From the NCBI GenBank assembly GCA_030697165.1, contig JAUYQQ010000015.1, forward strand, positions 480,645-544,644: DNA of 64,000 nt, read 5' to 3'. Of the stretch, positions 26,700-37,971 are shown one piece after another. Position 1 is the first letter of the stretch; each line of letters starts with the position of its first letter. The DNA is from Acidobacteriota bacterium. GTDB taxonomy: Bacteria; Acidobacteriota; Vicinamibacteria; Vicinamibacterales; UBA2999. Made by a program: the position numbers and the translations under genes. Below the pieces are notes generated by a model. That model was not told the origin of the DNA and made no database searches. It saw only the letters and a list, made by a program, of their open reading frames with translations.

Positions 26700-27605
26700 C
26701 TAGTGCGCGCGCACCACTCCGGGCACGCCCACGGGATCGAACGCCCCTTCGGGCACGGCGGACGGCGCCTCGACCAGGCACCACGCCTCTTGATCGTTTA
26801 GAATCTCGGCCGCCAGCTGCGTGTGCAGGGCATGGCCCGCGCGATGCGCCACGACGTGGCCGACAATCGGCCGGCCCACCAGAGCCAGGTCGCCGACGAC
26901 GTCGAGAATCTTGTGACGGACGAACTCGTCCTCGAAACGCAGCGCGTTCAGCACGCCGGTGTCGCCGATGACGATGGCATTCTCGAGCGAACCGCCGAGC
27001 GCCAGGCCGTTCTGGCGCAACCATTCCACTTCCTTCAGGAAGCCGAAGGTGCGCGCGGCGGCAATGTTGTCGGCAAAGGTGGCTTCGGTAATGCGCTCGG
27101 TGCGGGCCTGGTGGCGCAGCAACGGGTGGTCGAAGCTGATGGTGTAGCTGACCTTGAAGTGATCCGACGGGTAGATGGCAATGCGCTTGTCGCCGCTCGC
27201 AATCTGCACCGGCTTGAGAATCTTGAGGTACTTGCGCGAGGGACCGAGCGTCTTGACGCCCGCTTCCTGCAGCAGATACAAGAACGGCGCACTGCTGCCG
27301 TCCATGATCGGCACTTCTTTGTGGTTCAGTTCGACAACGACGTTGTCGATGCCGGCCGAGACGAGGGCGGCGAGCAGGTGCTCCACCGTTTCGACCGTGG
27401 CGCCGGCCTTGCCGAGCACCGTGGCATGCTGGACGCTTGAAACTTCAGAAACCGAGGCGGGGATTTCGACGCCCAAATCCGTCCGGCGGAACCGGATGCC
27501 GGTGTCCGCGGCCGCGGGTTTGAGGGTCAGCGTGACCTTCTGGCCGGAGTGAAGTCCGATGCCAGCGCACGAAATCTGCCGTTTGAGTGTCCGTTGGGCG
27601 TCCAT
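26700..27605 (-). CDS. lpxC: UDP-3-O-acyl-N-acetylglucosamine deacetylase
   Basis: 301 residues, the usual length for LpxC, the zinc enzyme that commits to lipid A synthesis in the cytoplasm. Motifs: GIGLHSGQKVTLTL at the start, VEHLLAAL with the first zinc His, ELNHKEVPIMDGSSAPF, FLKEVEWLR, FVRHKILDVVGDLAL with the second His and Asp, and AHRAGHALHTQLA with the catalytic His. It shows that the cell makes lipopolysaccharide. A strong terminator follows. Upstream, the AT-rich stretch near 27680-27720 may hold the promoter; a GATAAT (minus strand, 27685-27690) is a candidate -10. Confidence 0.97.
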   Translation of the reverse strand: MDAQRTLKRQISCAGIGLHSGQKVTLTLKPAAADTGIRFRRTDLGVEIPASVSEVSSVQHATVLGKAGATVETVEHLLAALVSAGIDNVVVELNHKEVPIMDGSSAPFLYLLQEAGVKTLGPSRKYLKILKPVQIASGDKRIAIYPSDHFKVSYTISFDHPLLRHQARTERITEATFADNIAAARTFGFLKEVEWLRQNGLALGGSLENAIVIGDTGVLNALRFEDEFVRHKILDVVGDLALVGRPIVGHVVAHRAGHALHTQLAAEILNDQEAWCLVEAPSAVPEGAFDPVGVPGVVRAH

Positions 27606-27796
27606 TCAGGTCTGCGGGTTCCGGTCCCCAGAGAAGCAAAGTCGATGCCTACCAATAGCGCGCCGGGCCAAATGGACTAACCCTATTATCTACAACATTT
27701 ACACAGTTATGCACATTCGAGCAGTCGCTACGGCTGTGTTTCCGGAGCCACAGCGGCAATCGCCCGAAGTGTGGCTAATCTGCCACTGAGGCCCCG

Positions 27797-27814
27797 GTCC
27801 GGCTGAAGCCGGAC
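27797..27814. repeat. Palindromic repeat GTCCGGCT-GA-AGCCGGAC
   Basis: Perfect 8-base arms, followed by GCCACAC. It lies 17 bases after the uvrA stop and might also act as a transcript-end hairpin. Member of the family seen at 7636 and 52923. Confidence 0.75.
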
Positions 27815-27830
27815 GCCACACCTTCAAGGC

Positions 27831-30689
<2,859 letters not shown>

Positions 30690-30732
30690 GGGTCTACTGC
30701 AGGGTCCGCGGAGCGGAACCCAATCCCCAAGT

Positions 30733-30750
30733 ATACCCCCGCCGGGGTAT
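30733..30750. promoter_or_regulatory. Inverted repeat between uvrA and nhaC
   Basis: ATACCCC, loop CGCC, GGGGTAT: perfect 7-base arms midway between the divergent starts of uvrA (30689) and the antiporter (30766). The dyad and position suit an operator, but no regulator can be assigned. Confidence 0.4.
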
Positions 30751-30765
30751 CATCCCGACCACCTC

Positions 30766-32223
30766 ATGTCCACACTGCCGCCCCGTACGCCCACGTTGCT
30801 CTGGTCGCTGGTTCCCGTCCTGGTGCTGATCGGCCTGTTGTCGTCAGCCGTGGCGCTGTTTGGTGATGGCGCGTCGAGCGGCGCCAATCCGATCGCGCTC
30901 GTCCTGTCGGCCGGGGTCGGCATCCTGATCGGCACCGCGCACGGCCACGCGTGGAAGGACATCGAGAAGGGGATCGTCCACGGGATCTCGCTGGCCCTCG
31001 GCGCCGTCCTCATCCTGCTCACGGTCGGAGCGCTAATCGGATCGTGGATCCTGTCGGGCACCGTGCCGACGATGATCTACTACGGGCTGATGCTGCTCTC
31101 GCCGACGATCTTCCTGCCAAGCGCGTGCCTGCTGTGCTGTTTCGTCTCGCTCGCCACCGGCAGTTCGTGGACCACGGCCGGGACGGTCGGCGTCGCTTTA
31201 ATCGGCATCGCCATGGCGCAGGGGATCAACCCCGGGCTGGCCGCCGGCGCAGTGATTTCCGGCGCCTACTTCGGCGACAAGATGTCGCCGCTCTCCGACA
31301 CCACCAACCTCGCCCCGGCGGTCGCGGGCACCGACCTGTTCACGCACATCCGCCACATGCTCTGGACCACGATGCCGAGCCTGGTGCTCGCGGTGATTCT
31401 GTATGTGGTGATGGGCCTGACGATCACGCCGCCGCAGGACACCGCCCAGGTCAACGCCATCATGGACGCGCTGGCCGGCACGTTCGTCGTCGGGCCGCAC
31501 CTGTTGATTCCGGTCGCGATCGTGCTCGCGCTGGTGGTCGGGCGCATGCCGGCCTTCCCGGCGCTGCTGATCGGATCACTGGTCGGCTGCCTGTTCGCGG
31601 TGGTGTTTCAACCGCAGGTGGTCACGAGCTACGCCGCCTCGCCGGACTTGCCGGCATGGGCGGCCCTGGTGAAAGGCGCCTGGATGTCGTTGTTCGACGG
31701 CTTCAAGCTCGAGTCGCCGAACGCCGCGCTGAACGACCTGCTGTCGCGCGGCGGCATGGCCAACATGCTGAACACGGTGTGGCTGATCCTGATGGCGATG
31801 ACCTTTGGCGCGGTCATGGAGGCCACCGGCATGCTGCAGCAGATCGCGGCCGGCATTCTCAGCATGGTCCGCGGCACCGGCTCGCTCGTCACCGCAACCC
31901 TCGTCACCACGTTCGGCATGAACATCATCGCCTCCGACCAATACATGGCCATCGTACTGCCGGGCCGGATGTTCCGTGCCGAATATGCCCGTCGCGGCCT
32001 GCATCCGAAGAACCTGTCGCGCGCCCTCGAAGACGCCGGGACGATGACCTCGCCGCTCGTGCCCTGGAACACCTGTGGCGCCTTCATGGCGACCACCCTC
32101 GGCGTCGCCACCTTCGCCTATGCGCCCTATGCGTTCTTCAACTTAATCAGTCCGGTCGTGTCGGCAATTTACGGTTTCACGGGATTCACGATCGAAAAGA
32201 TCCCGCCATCGGAAGCGGTCTGA
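30766..32223 (+). CDS. Na+/H+ antiporter, NhaC family
   Basis: About 485 residues with about eleven hydrophobic helices, starting at [20 protein letters not shown]. NhaC-family landmarks are [62 protein letters not shown] (read as two adjoining motifs) and [18 protein letters not shown], with [11 protein letters not shown] near the C-terminus. It exchanges Na+ for protons, or possibly carries an organic/amino-acid substrate as some NhaC relatives do. The ATG at 30766 leaves the promoter palindrome outside the gene. Confidence 0.92.
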   Translation: MSTLPPRTPTLLWSLVPVLVLIGLLSSAVALFGDGASSGANPIALVLSAGVGILIGTAHGHAWKDIEKGIVHGISLALGAVLILLTVGALIGSWILSGTVPTMIYYGLMLLSPTIFLPSACLLCCFVSLATGSSWTTAGTVGVALIGIAMAQGINPGLAAGAVISGAYFGDKMSPLSDTTNLAPAVAGTDLFTHIRHMLWTTMPSLVLAVILYVVMGLTITPPQDTAQVNAIMDALAGTFVVGPHLLIPVAIVLALVVGRMPAFPALLIGSLVGCLFAVVFQPQVVTSYAASPDLPAWAALVKGAWMSLFDGFKLESPNAALNDLLSRGGMANMLNTVWLILMAMTFGAVMEATGMLQQIAAGILSMVRGTGSLVTATLVTTFGMNIIASDQYMAIVLPGRMFRAEYARRGLHPKNLSRALEDAGTMTSPLVPWNTCGAFMATTLGVATFAYAPYAFFNLISPVVSAIYGFTGFTIEKIPPSEAV

Positions 32224-32231
32224 GGCACGGC

Positions 32232-33857
32232 ATGCAACGACTGACCCTGCTCTTCATCCTGCTCGGCGCGGGCGCAGTGACGGCGCAAGATGCGGCGCCG
32301 TACAACGACTCCATCCGCCTTGCGGAGCTCAAGGCCGACTTGTTCTTCCTGGCTGGCGACGGCTTCAAGGGCCGGCTCGTCGGCACACCCGAGAACGCGC
32401 TCGCCGCGGACTGGGTGCGGTCACGGTTCGAGCGGGCGGGCCTCAAGCCGGGCGCGCCGAACGGGTCGTTTATCCAGACGACCCACTTGATGGTCGCCAC
32501 CCTCGGCACGGGCAACGCGCTGACGGCGTCACTGCCCGGCGGCGCGAAACTCCACCTGAAACCCGAACAGGACTTCTATCCGCAACGGTTCAGCGCCAGC
32601 GGATCGGTGACGGCGCCGGTGGTCTACGCCGGCTTCGGCATTCACGCGCCCAAACTTGATTACGACGACTACGGCGATCGCGTTAAAGGCCGCATCGCGC
32701 TCGTCCTCGAGCATGAACCCGGCGAGCGCGATCCGAAGAGCCCGTTCGATGGCGTGGTCACGGCCGAGGTCGCGGTGGCCATCAAGAAGGCCATGGCCGC
32801 ACAGGAACAGGGCGCGGTCGGCGTGCTGTTCGTCACCGACGTGCACAACCACTCGGCGCCCGTTAACTTCGAGGCGGCCGCCCGCAACTTCTGGCCGGCA
32901 CAGGCGCCGCGCGTCGATCGCTTCACGCTGGCGAGCTGGGCCGATCGCGTGCGGATTCCGGTGGGACAGATCTCACCCGCGCTGGCGGAAACACTGGTGC
33001 GCGGCACCGGCCGCTCACTGCTCGACCTGTCGAGAGCCGCCGAAACCGCGCGCGGGTTCAGCGGGGTGCCCCTGGAGGGGGTCGAGGTCACGCTGACCAC
33101 GGCGGTCAACCGCCACATCGTCCCCGACCGCAACGTGCTCGCGTTCGTTGAAGGCGCCGATCCCAAGCTGAAGGACGAGGTCGTGATCGTCTCGGCGCAC
33201 TACGACCACGAAGGCGCGGACGGCAGCGTGATCTACAGCGGTGCAGACGATGACGGGTCGGGCACGGTGGCCTTGATCGAGATCGCCGACGCGTACGCGC
33301 TGGCGGCGGCGGCCGGCCAGCGGCCTCGCCGTTCGGTGCTGTTTGCCGCGTGGGGATCGGAAGAGCGCGGTCCGCTGCTCGGCGCATGGGCGTATACCGA
33401 GAATCCGACGTTCCCGCTCGAGCGAACCGTGGCCGTGCTCAACATGGACATGATTGGCCGCAACGAAGAAGTGCAAGTCGGCGGCGGCCCTCGCTTCAAC
33501 GGCCTCGAGGTGCAGACGGCGGAGTCGAACCGCAATGCGGTCAACATCCTGGGCTACAGCCGTCACCCCGAGTTGAGCGCGACCGTCGAACGCGCCAATC
33601 GGTCATCCGTCGGGATCGGGCTCGAATTGAAGATGCGCTACGACAACAACAGCTCGAACCTGTTGCGCCGGAGCGATCAATGGCCGTTCCTGCAGATGGG
33701 CGTGCCAGCGGTGTGGTTTCACACGGGCCTCCATCCGGATTACCACACGCAGTACGACCGGCCCGAGAAGATCAACTACGAGAAGCTGGAGCGCGTCGCT
33801 CGACTGGTCCATCAGACGAGCTGGGTGCTTGCCAACCAGGACGGCCGGCCGAAGTAA
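32232..33857 (+). CDS. M28-family zinc aminopeptidase with PA-domain insert
   Basis: 541 residues with a signal peptide (MQRLTLLFILLGAGAVTAQ). The PA-like insert (about 90-260, VVYAGFGIHAPKLDYDDYG, GAVGVLFVTDVHN) is followed by the M28 catalytic core. Zinc ligands and catalytic residues can be seen: VSAHYDHEG, YSGADDDGSGTVALIE, AAWGSEERGPLLG, NMDMIGRN and a closing AVWFHTGLHPDYH. It removes N-terminal residues from peptides, in the periplasm or outside. It starts eight bases after the antiporter stop, so the two are probably cotranscribed. Confidence 0.9.
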   Translation: MQRLTLLFILLGAGAVTAQDAAPYNDSIRLAELKADLFFLAGDGFKGRLVGTPENALAADWVRSRFERAGLKPGAPNGSFIQTTHLMVATLGTGNALTASLPGGAKLHLKPEQDFYPQRFSASGSVTAPVVYAGFGIHAPKLDYDDYGDRVKGRIALVLEHEPGERDPKSPFDGVVTAEVAVAIKKAMAAQEQGAVGVLFVTDVHNHSAPVNFEAAARNFWPAQAPRVDRFTLASWADRVRIPVGQISPALAETLVRGTGRSLLDLSRAAETARGFSGVPLEGVEVTLTTAVNRHIVPDRNVLAFVEGADPKLKDEVVIVSAHYDHEGADGSVIYSGADDDGSGTVALIEIADAYALAAAAGQRPRRSVLFAAWGSEERGPLLGAWAYTENPTFPLERTVAVLNMDMIGRNEEVQVGGGPRFNGLEVQTAESNRNAVNILGYSRHPELSATVERANRSSVGIGLELKMRYDNNSSNLLRRSDQWPFLQMGVPAVWFHTGLHPDYHTQYDRPEKINYEKLERVARLVHQTSWVLANQDGRPK

Positions 33858-33858
33858 T

Positions 33859-34224
33859 TCACACGCGGTACGGAATGCGAATGCCCGGCTCGTCCGCCGG
33901 AAAGTCCTTGGTGTTGCGGGTGACGAGCAACGCCGATTCATGTCGTGCCGTGGCCCAGATCAGGGCGTCAGGTACGCGAATCCGCGAAGCCTGACGAATC
34001 CCCGCCGCATCCCGGGCAATGGCGCGCGTGAGGTCGACGACGCGAAAGTCGCGGAGGAACATCTCGACGACGTCGCCCTCCTCGGGGTTGCGGACACCGG
34101 CCTGGACCTCGACCCAGGTCACGATGCTGATCAAGCGGTGACGGTATCGACCGAGTTCCGCTTGAGCAGCCTCAATGCCCTTCAAGTAATCGATCAGGAC
34201 GTTGGTGTCGAAGAGCGCCTTCAA
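33859..34224 (-). CDS. vapC: PIN-domain toxin (VapC-like)
   Basis: 121 residues. The PIN-domain acidic residues are visible: Asp in LFDTNVLIDYL, Glu in WVEVQAGVR, Asp in RVPDALIWATA and Asp/Asn in TRNTKDFPA. VapC toxins are Mg-dependent RNases, often cutting initiator tRNA or rRNA. The ATG overlaps the antitoxin stop (ATGA, 34221-34224), the normal order for a vapBC operon. The stop lies two bases after the stop of the convergent M28 gene. Confidence 0.88.
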   Translation of the reverse strand: MKALFDTNVLIDYLKGIEAAQAELGRYRHRLISIVTWVEVQAGVRNPEEGDVVEMFLRDFRVVDLTRAIARDAAGIRQASRIRVPDALIWATARHESALLVTRNTKDFPADEPGIRIPYRV

Positions 34225-34460
34225 GACCAGCCACGCTCCCGGTCATCCCACTCGCTGCGCAGGCGCTCCTGATAGGCCAGCCCGTCTTCAGCCAGGTCAC
34301 GCCAAATCCCGAAGGCACGCTTGGCGCCAACGGTGTGGTGCTTTTGCAGGTGATCGGCTACAGCTCGGCGGACCGCCTCGGCTCGCGAAACACCTTCGCG
34401 ACGGCACCATTCATCCAGGGATTCGACCTGATCGGCGGGAAGCTCGATGATCGTTCGCAT
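34221..34460 (-). CDS. vapB: Ribbon-helix-helix antitoxin (VapB/CopG-like)
   Basis: 79 residues: an N-terminal ribbon-helix-helix (RTIIELPADQVESLDEWCRR, then GVSRAEAVRRAVADHL) and a C-terminal tail (GLAYQERLRSEWDDRERGW) that would wrap around the toxin. It neutralises the PIN toxin and represses the operon. First gene of the pair. Confidence 0.88.
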   Translation of the reverse strand: MRTIIELPADQVESLDEWCRREGVSRAEAVRRAVADHLQKHHTVGAKRAFGIWRDLAEDGLAYQERLRSEWDDRERGWS

Positions 34461-34479
34461 GCGTCATCATACCACATCA

Positions 34480-34854
34480 TCAGATGACCTTGGCGACCAG
34501 TACTACTCCGCCACCAGCCACAGCAGCCAGGAAGACCCAACGGCTCGCCAGCAGCCAGACCGGCGTTCCCGCGACCCTTAACCACCCGGATCGTCGCCCC
34601 CGCGAACGGAACCACCACTTGGCGAGGTCGAACACCCCGACCGGCGACAGCGACAGCATCAGGCCCAGGCCGAGGTCGAACACGCGATAGCTGCTGGAGG
34701 CTTCGAACACGACCGCGGCCCACAGGGCGCCGGCAACAATCGACAGCGCCATGCGATCCAGTGGATGCGTCTGCGGCGGCAGGAGCACGGAGGTCGTGCG
34801 AAGGCCAAGCGACAGGCCGGCCAGCATGACCAGCAGCACGAGCAGGACGGTCAT
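34480..34854 (-). CDS. Small hypothetical membrane protein
   Basis: 124 residues with about three or four hydrophobic segments: VLLVLLVMLAGLSLGL, ALSIVAGALWAAVVF, LGLGLMLSLSPVGVF and WVFLAAVAGGGVVLVA. A short basic loop (WWFRSRGRRSG) lies between the third and fourth. I recognise no family. The start overlaps the stop of the propeller gene (ATGA), so they are coupled. Confidence 0.6.
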   Translation of the reverse strand: MTVLLVLLVMLAGLSLGLRTTSVLLPPQTHPLDRMALSIVAGALWAAVVFEASSSYRVFDLGLGLMLSLSPVGVFDLAKWWFRSRGRRSGWLRVAGTPVWLLASRWVFLAAVAGGGVVLVAKVI

Positions 34855-35903
34855 GCCGGAGTGGTCCGGCTGACCACCTTCGCCGAGGCTTCAGCGGTCA
34901 AGAAGCCGGACGCCGCATCGGCGGGAAACAGATAGGCCGATTCGTTCGAAGCAACGGCCATCTGTCCACCAGGACCGAAAGCCAGGCCCACCAGCCCGGC
35001 GCCCGCCACAATCAGCTCCGGCGGGGAGTCAGGGCGGACCGCGTAGACACCACTCGCGCCGGCCAGCGCCTCGACGACGTGCAGGGTGCCGGCTGCGTCG
35101 AAGGCCAGTCCCTGGGGCCGGCCAAACGGCACCGGCAGAATCTCCACCGCACCGTTCGGGCTAATCCGTCGTACCGAGTCGTAGGTCGCAAGGGTCGGCG
35201 CCGACACGTAGAGGTATCCATCGGGCGACATAGCGAGGTGGAAAGCCGCGACGCTCGACGGCACGGTCGCGAAGGTCTCGGTCCGGCCGCTCGGATGAAT
35301 CCGAAAGATGGTGCCGCCACGGTCACCCACGTACAGCGACCCGTCCGCATCGAACGCCAGGCCGCAGGCGACACCCAGGTCCGACGCCATTACCTCGTAA
35401 CTACCATCGTCAAACACCCGGTAGACACGCCCCTCGAAACGGCTCGAGACGTAAAGCCGGCCATCGGGACCGACGACCATCGACGTCGGGTTGACCAGCC
35501 CGTGCACGAACGGCTCGCGCGCGCCGCCGCCGGCGGGGATCCGGAAGATCGACACGGACGCTTCCTGCCCGCGCGAACCGCTATAGGTGACATAGAGGGC
35601 GCCGTCGGCGCCGAGGACCGGGTTGTCGACCTGGTGCAGTCCCGTCGCGAGCAACGCGCCCGCCTTCGCGTACAACGTGGCACCCGGCACCCACGCCAGC
35701 TTGACGGGGGCCTCGCCACCCTCAACACCGGCGGGAACGATCACCGCGAGCCGGTCGGGCGCGGCAAAGGCGAGGCGGGCTGGCAAGCCGCCAATGGTCA
35801 CGAGTTCAGCAGTCGATTCGGGCTGGGGGAAGCCCTCGCCGCGCAGCCAGAGCCGTCCGCCTTCGACAATGCGAACCGGCTCGAGGCTTGTCAAAACCGG
35901 CAC
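34851..35903 (-). CDS. NHL/SMP-30-type beta-propeller protein with N-terminal IPT/TIG-like domain
   Basis: 350 residues. The first 75 look like an IPT/TIG immunoglobulin-like domain (VRIVEGGRLWLRGEGF, VTIGGLPARLAF). Six propeller blades follow with the repeated pattern GPDGRLYVSS, DADGSLYVGD and SPDGYLYVSA. There is no clear signal peptide. Such propellers bind partners or act as lactonase-like scaffolds; no function is assigned. The last 20 or so residues (SGFLTAEASAKVVSRT) are encoded by a composite interspersed repeat at 34864-34911, so the original C-terminus has probably been replaced or extended. Confidence 0.75.
   Translation of the reverse strand: MPVLTSLEPVRIVEGGRLWLRGEGFPQPESTAELVTIGGLPARLAFAAPDRLAVIVPAGVEGGEAPVKLAWVPGATLYAKAGALLATGLHQVDNPVLGADGALYVTYSGSRGQEASVSIFRIPAGGGAREPFVHGLVNPTSMVVGPDGRLYVSSRFEGRVYRVFDDGSYEVMASDLGVACGLAFDADGSLYVGDRGGTIFRIHPSGRTETFATVPSSVAAFHLAMSPDGYLYVSAPTLATYDSVRRISPNGAVEILPVPFGRPQGLAFDAAGTLHVVEALAGASGVYAVRPDSPPELIVAGAGLVGLAFGPGGQMAVASNESAYLFPADAASGFLTAEASAKVVSRTTPA
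34864..34911 (-). repeat. Composite interspersed repeat inside the propeller gene
   Basis: GTCCGGCT and AGCCGGAC arms enclose the element CCACCTTCGCCGAGGCTTCAGCGGTCAAG. The arrangement is the same as at 52863-52911 and 57097-57146. Here it forms the 3' end of a coding sequence. Confidence 0.8.
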
Positions 35904-36437
35904 TTAGGTGTCGTCCAACTCGAGGTTCCAGTACAGGTAGTCGCGCCAGCTTTCAGGGGCGCTGCGCAGGCCAATCGTGATGCGGATCGCGGGCGCCGAC
36001 ATGGGCCGCCGTGGCGGCTTCTTGAGCCGCATCCGCGCCTCTGCTGGCGTGCGGCCACCCTTGCGCCGATTGCACGTGACACAGCACGTGACGATGTTTT
36101 CCCAGTCCTTGCGGCCGCCCTGCGACACCGGCACGACGTGGTCGAACGTGAGCTCCTGGGTCGGGAACACTTCCGCGCAGTACTGGCAGGTGAACTCGTC
36201 GCGGGCATAGATGTTGGCCCGCGAGAACGGCACGTAGTCGAATCGCTTCTTGATGCGGACGTACCGTAACAGCCGGATGACGGAGGGAAGTTTGAGGGCG
36301 AACGACACCGCGCGGACTTCACGGTCGTGATGCGCGATGATCTCGACCTTGCCCTGGCACCATAACGTCACCGCCTTCTGCCAGTTGACGACTTTCAGCG
36401 GCTCGTAGGTCGCGTTAAGGAGGAGCGTTTGCTCCAT
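35904..36437 (-). CDS. HNH endonuclease family protein
   Basis: 177 residues. The HNH core is complete: CQYCAEVFPTQELTFDHVVP with the first Cys pair and catalytic His, NIVTCCVTCNRRKGGRTP with the conserved Asn and second Cys pair. The N-terminus (LLLNATYEPLKVVNWQKAVT) is typical of a widespread class of bacterial HNH proteins of unknown target. It may be a DNA repair or restriction nuclease. It is next to the propeller gene but not overlapping. Confidence 0.88.
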   Translation of the reverse strand: MEQTLLLNATYEPLKVVNWQKAVTLWCQGKVEIIAHHDREVRAVSFALKLPSVIRLLRYVRIKKRFDYVPFSRANIYARDEFTCQYCAEVFPTQELTFDHVVPVSQGGRKDWENIVTCCVTCNRRKGGRTPAEARMRLKKPPRRPMSAPAIRITIGLRSAPESWRDYLYWNLELDDT

Positions 36438-36503
36438 TTACGCGCATTGTGCCATGAATCTAGCGGGACTACACAATTCGGCACAGCGGCCGATAAGCTG
36501 GGA

Positions 36504-37100
36504 ATGATGGCCCGGGTTCTTGTTGCCACCGTCATGACGGTATTCGTGACCGCCTGCGCCAGCTCCGGCGGCATGGTCTACAAGCCACAACCGTTCCCGA
36601 TGCCTGGCGGCACCGGGGCGACGCCCGCGCCGGTTGAGGCCGGCGCCCGGCCGGGCGTGGTCCCGCCGCCGGCGGCTCCTGGGCGGCCGGGTACCGCCCC
36701 GGTCAGCGGGCTGCCGGCCGGGGCCAATACCGACGGCTACGCCTTGTCGAGCACCGCCCTCTCGCTGCGCGGCGCCCCCTATCGCAACGGCGGCGGCGAC
36801 CCGGCCAACGGCTTCGACTGCAGCGGCTTCGTGCGCTACGTTTACCAGCAGCACAGCGTGCCCATGCCGCGGTCGGTTCGCGAGCAATATCAGGTGGGTA
36901 AGCCAATCAGCCGCGACCGCCTGGAGGCCGGCGACCTGGTGTTCTTCAGCACGGTGGCCCCGGGGGCCTCGCACGTCGGCATCATGATTGGCGGCAACCA
37001 GTTCATTCACGCGCCGAGCGAGCGTGGCGTCGTGCGCGTGGAAAGCCTGGGCGCGCAGTACTGGGCGAGCCGGTTCGTCGGCGCCAAGCGCGTTAGTTAA
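36504..37100 (+). CDS. NlpC/P60 (C40) family cell-wall peptidase, lipoprotein
   Basis: About 198 residues. A signal peptide ends in a lipobox-like VTACASS. A Pro/Gly/Ala-rich linker (about 25-75) is followed by the NlpC/P60 domain with catalytic Cys in NGFDCSGFVRYVY, His in GASHVGIMIGG and the third polar residue in FIHAPSE. It cleaves the D-Glu-diaminopimelate bond of peptidoglycan stem peptides. ATGs at 36504 and 36507 are both possible. It converges with mtgA, overlapping by eight bases. Confidence 0.9.
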   Translation: MMARVLVATVMTVFVTACASSGGMVYKPQPFPMPGGTGATPAPVEAGARPGVVPPPAAPGRPGTAPVSGLPAGANTDGYALSSTALSLRGAPYRNGGGDPANGFDCSGFVRYVYQQHSVPMPRSVREQYQVGKPISRDRLEAGDLVFFSTVAPGASHVGIMIGGNQFIHAPSERGVVRVESLGAQYWASRFVGAKRVS

Positions 37101-37926
37101 ACCCGGGTGGCTTGGGGAACGGTTGCGGAACCGGCGGGGGTGGTGGTTCCGGCGGCGTCTGATCAATCGGCAACGGCATCTCGGCCGGCGGCGGCACGGC
37201 GGCCGGCGGCGGCGCCTCCTCCTTGATCCCCATGCGCCTGATGATGATCTGCTGGCGGCGCAGCAACCGGCGCGTCGGCTTGGCCGGGCTGTGCACGCGC
37301 GGATTGATGATGGCGCCGGCGAGCAGAGCCGCCTGGTTCACGCTGAGCGCGGCGCACGGACCGCCGAAGTAGGCGCGCGCGGCCGCTTCGCAGCCAAAAA
37401 TGCCGTCGCCCCACTCGATCATGTTCAGGTAGATCTCGAAGATCCGCCGCTTGGTGAGTGCGGCCTCCAACCGGCGCGCAATCAACAGCTCGGTGACCTT
37501 CCGCATCGGGTTGCGTGACTCCGACAGGTAAAGGTTCTTGGCGAGCTGCTGCGTGATGGTGCTGCCGCCGCGCAGCAGCTGTCCTTCTTCCCAGTTCTTT
37601 TCAAGCGAGGCTTTCAGCTCGTTCAGGTCGATGCCGTCGTGATCGAAGAAGGCCGCGTCCTCGGTCACGATCACGGCGCGCCGCAGGTTGGCGGAGATCT
37701 GGTGGTACGGCACCCAGCGATGGCGAATCTGGAACTTGCGTCCGGCGCGCTCGGCCTCGCGCACGCGCAGCTCCATGAATGCGGTCGTGGTTGGATTGGT
37801 GCCGGCCAGCGAACGAACATCGGGCAGCGTCAGGTAGACGTAGGCGACGTAGGCGAACCCCAGGGCCGCCATCGCGGCCAGGGTCTTGAAGACTCGTCTT
37901 GCGACCGACTTCGCGAAGCGCGCCAC
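37093..37926 (-). CDS. mtgA: Monofunctional peptidoglycan glycosyltransferase (GT51)
   Basis: 277 residues. An N-terminal membrane helix (TLAAMAALGFAYVAYVYL) precedes a GT51 domain with the catalytic-Glu region VTEDAAFFDHDGID, RGGSTITQQLAKNLYLS, RKVTELLIARRLEAALTK and IFEIYLNMIEWGDGIFG. There is no transpeptidase domain, hence the monofunctional assignment. It polymerises lipid II into glycan strands at the inner membrane. A Pro-rich tail (EAPPPAAVPPPAEM, PPEPPPPPVPQPF) is unusual for the family. Neighbouring NlpC and M48 genes suggest an envelope cluster. Confidence 0.93.
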   Translation of the reverse strand: MARFAKSVARRVFKTLAAMAALGFAYVAYVYLTLPDVRSLAGTNPTTTAFMELRVREAERAGRKFQIRHRWVPYHQISANLRRAVIVTEDAAFFDHDGIDLNELKASLEKNWEEGQLLRGGSTITQQLAKNLYLSESRNPMRKVTELLIARRLEAALTKRRIFEIYLNMIEWGDGIFGCEAAARAYFGGPCAALSVNQAALLAGAIINPRVHSPAKPTRRLLRRQQIIIRRMGIKEEAPPPAAVPPPAEMPLPIDQTPPEPPPPPVPQPFPKPPGFN

Positions 37927-37971
37927 GTAAGGATTATAGGGGTCAGACCCTTTGGCGGCGCAGACTCGCGC

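Noticed and set aside
27707-27715. DnaA-box-like TTATGCACA in an AT-rich gap upstream of lpxC
   Set aside because: A single site without further boxes, dnaA or dnaN; most likely chance or part of the lpxC promoter.
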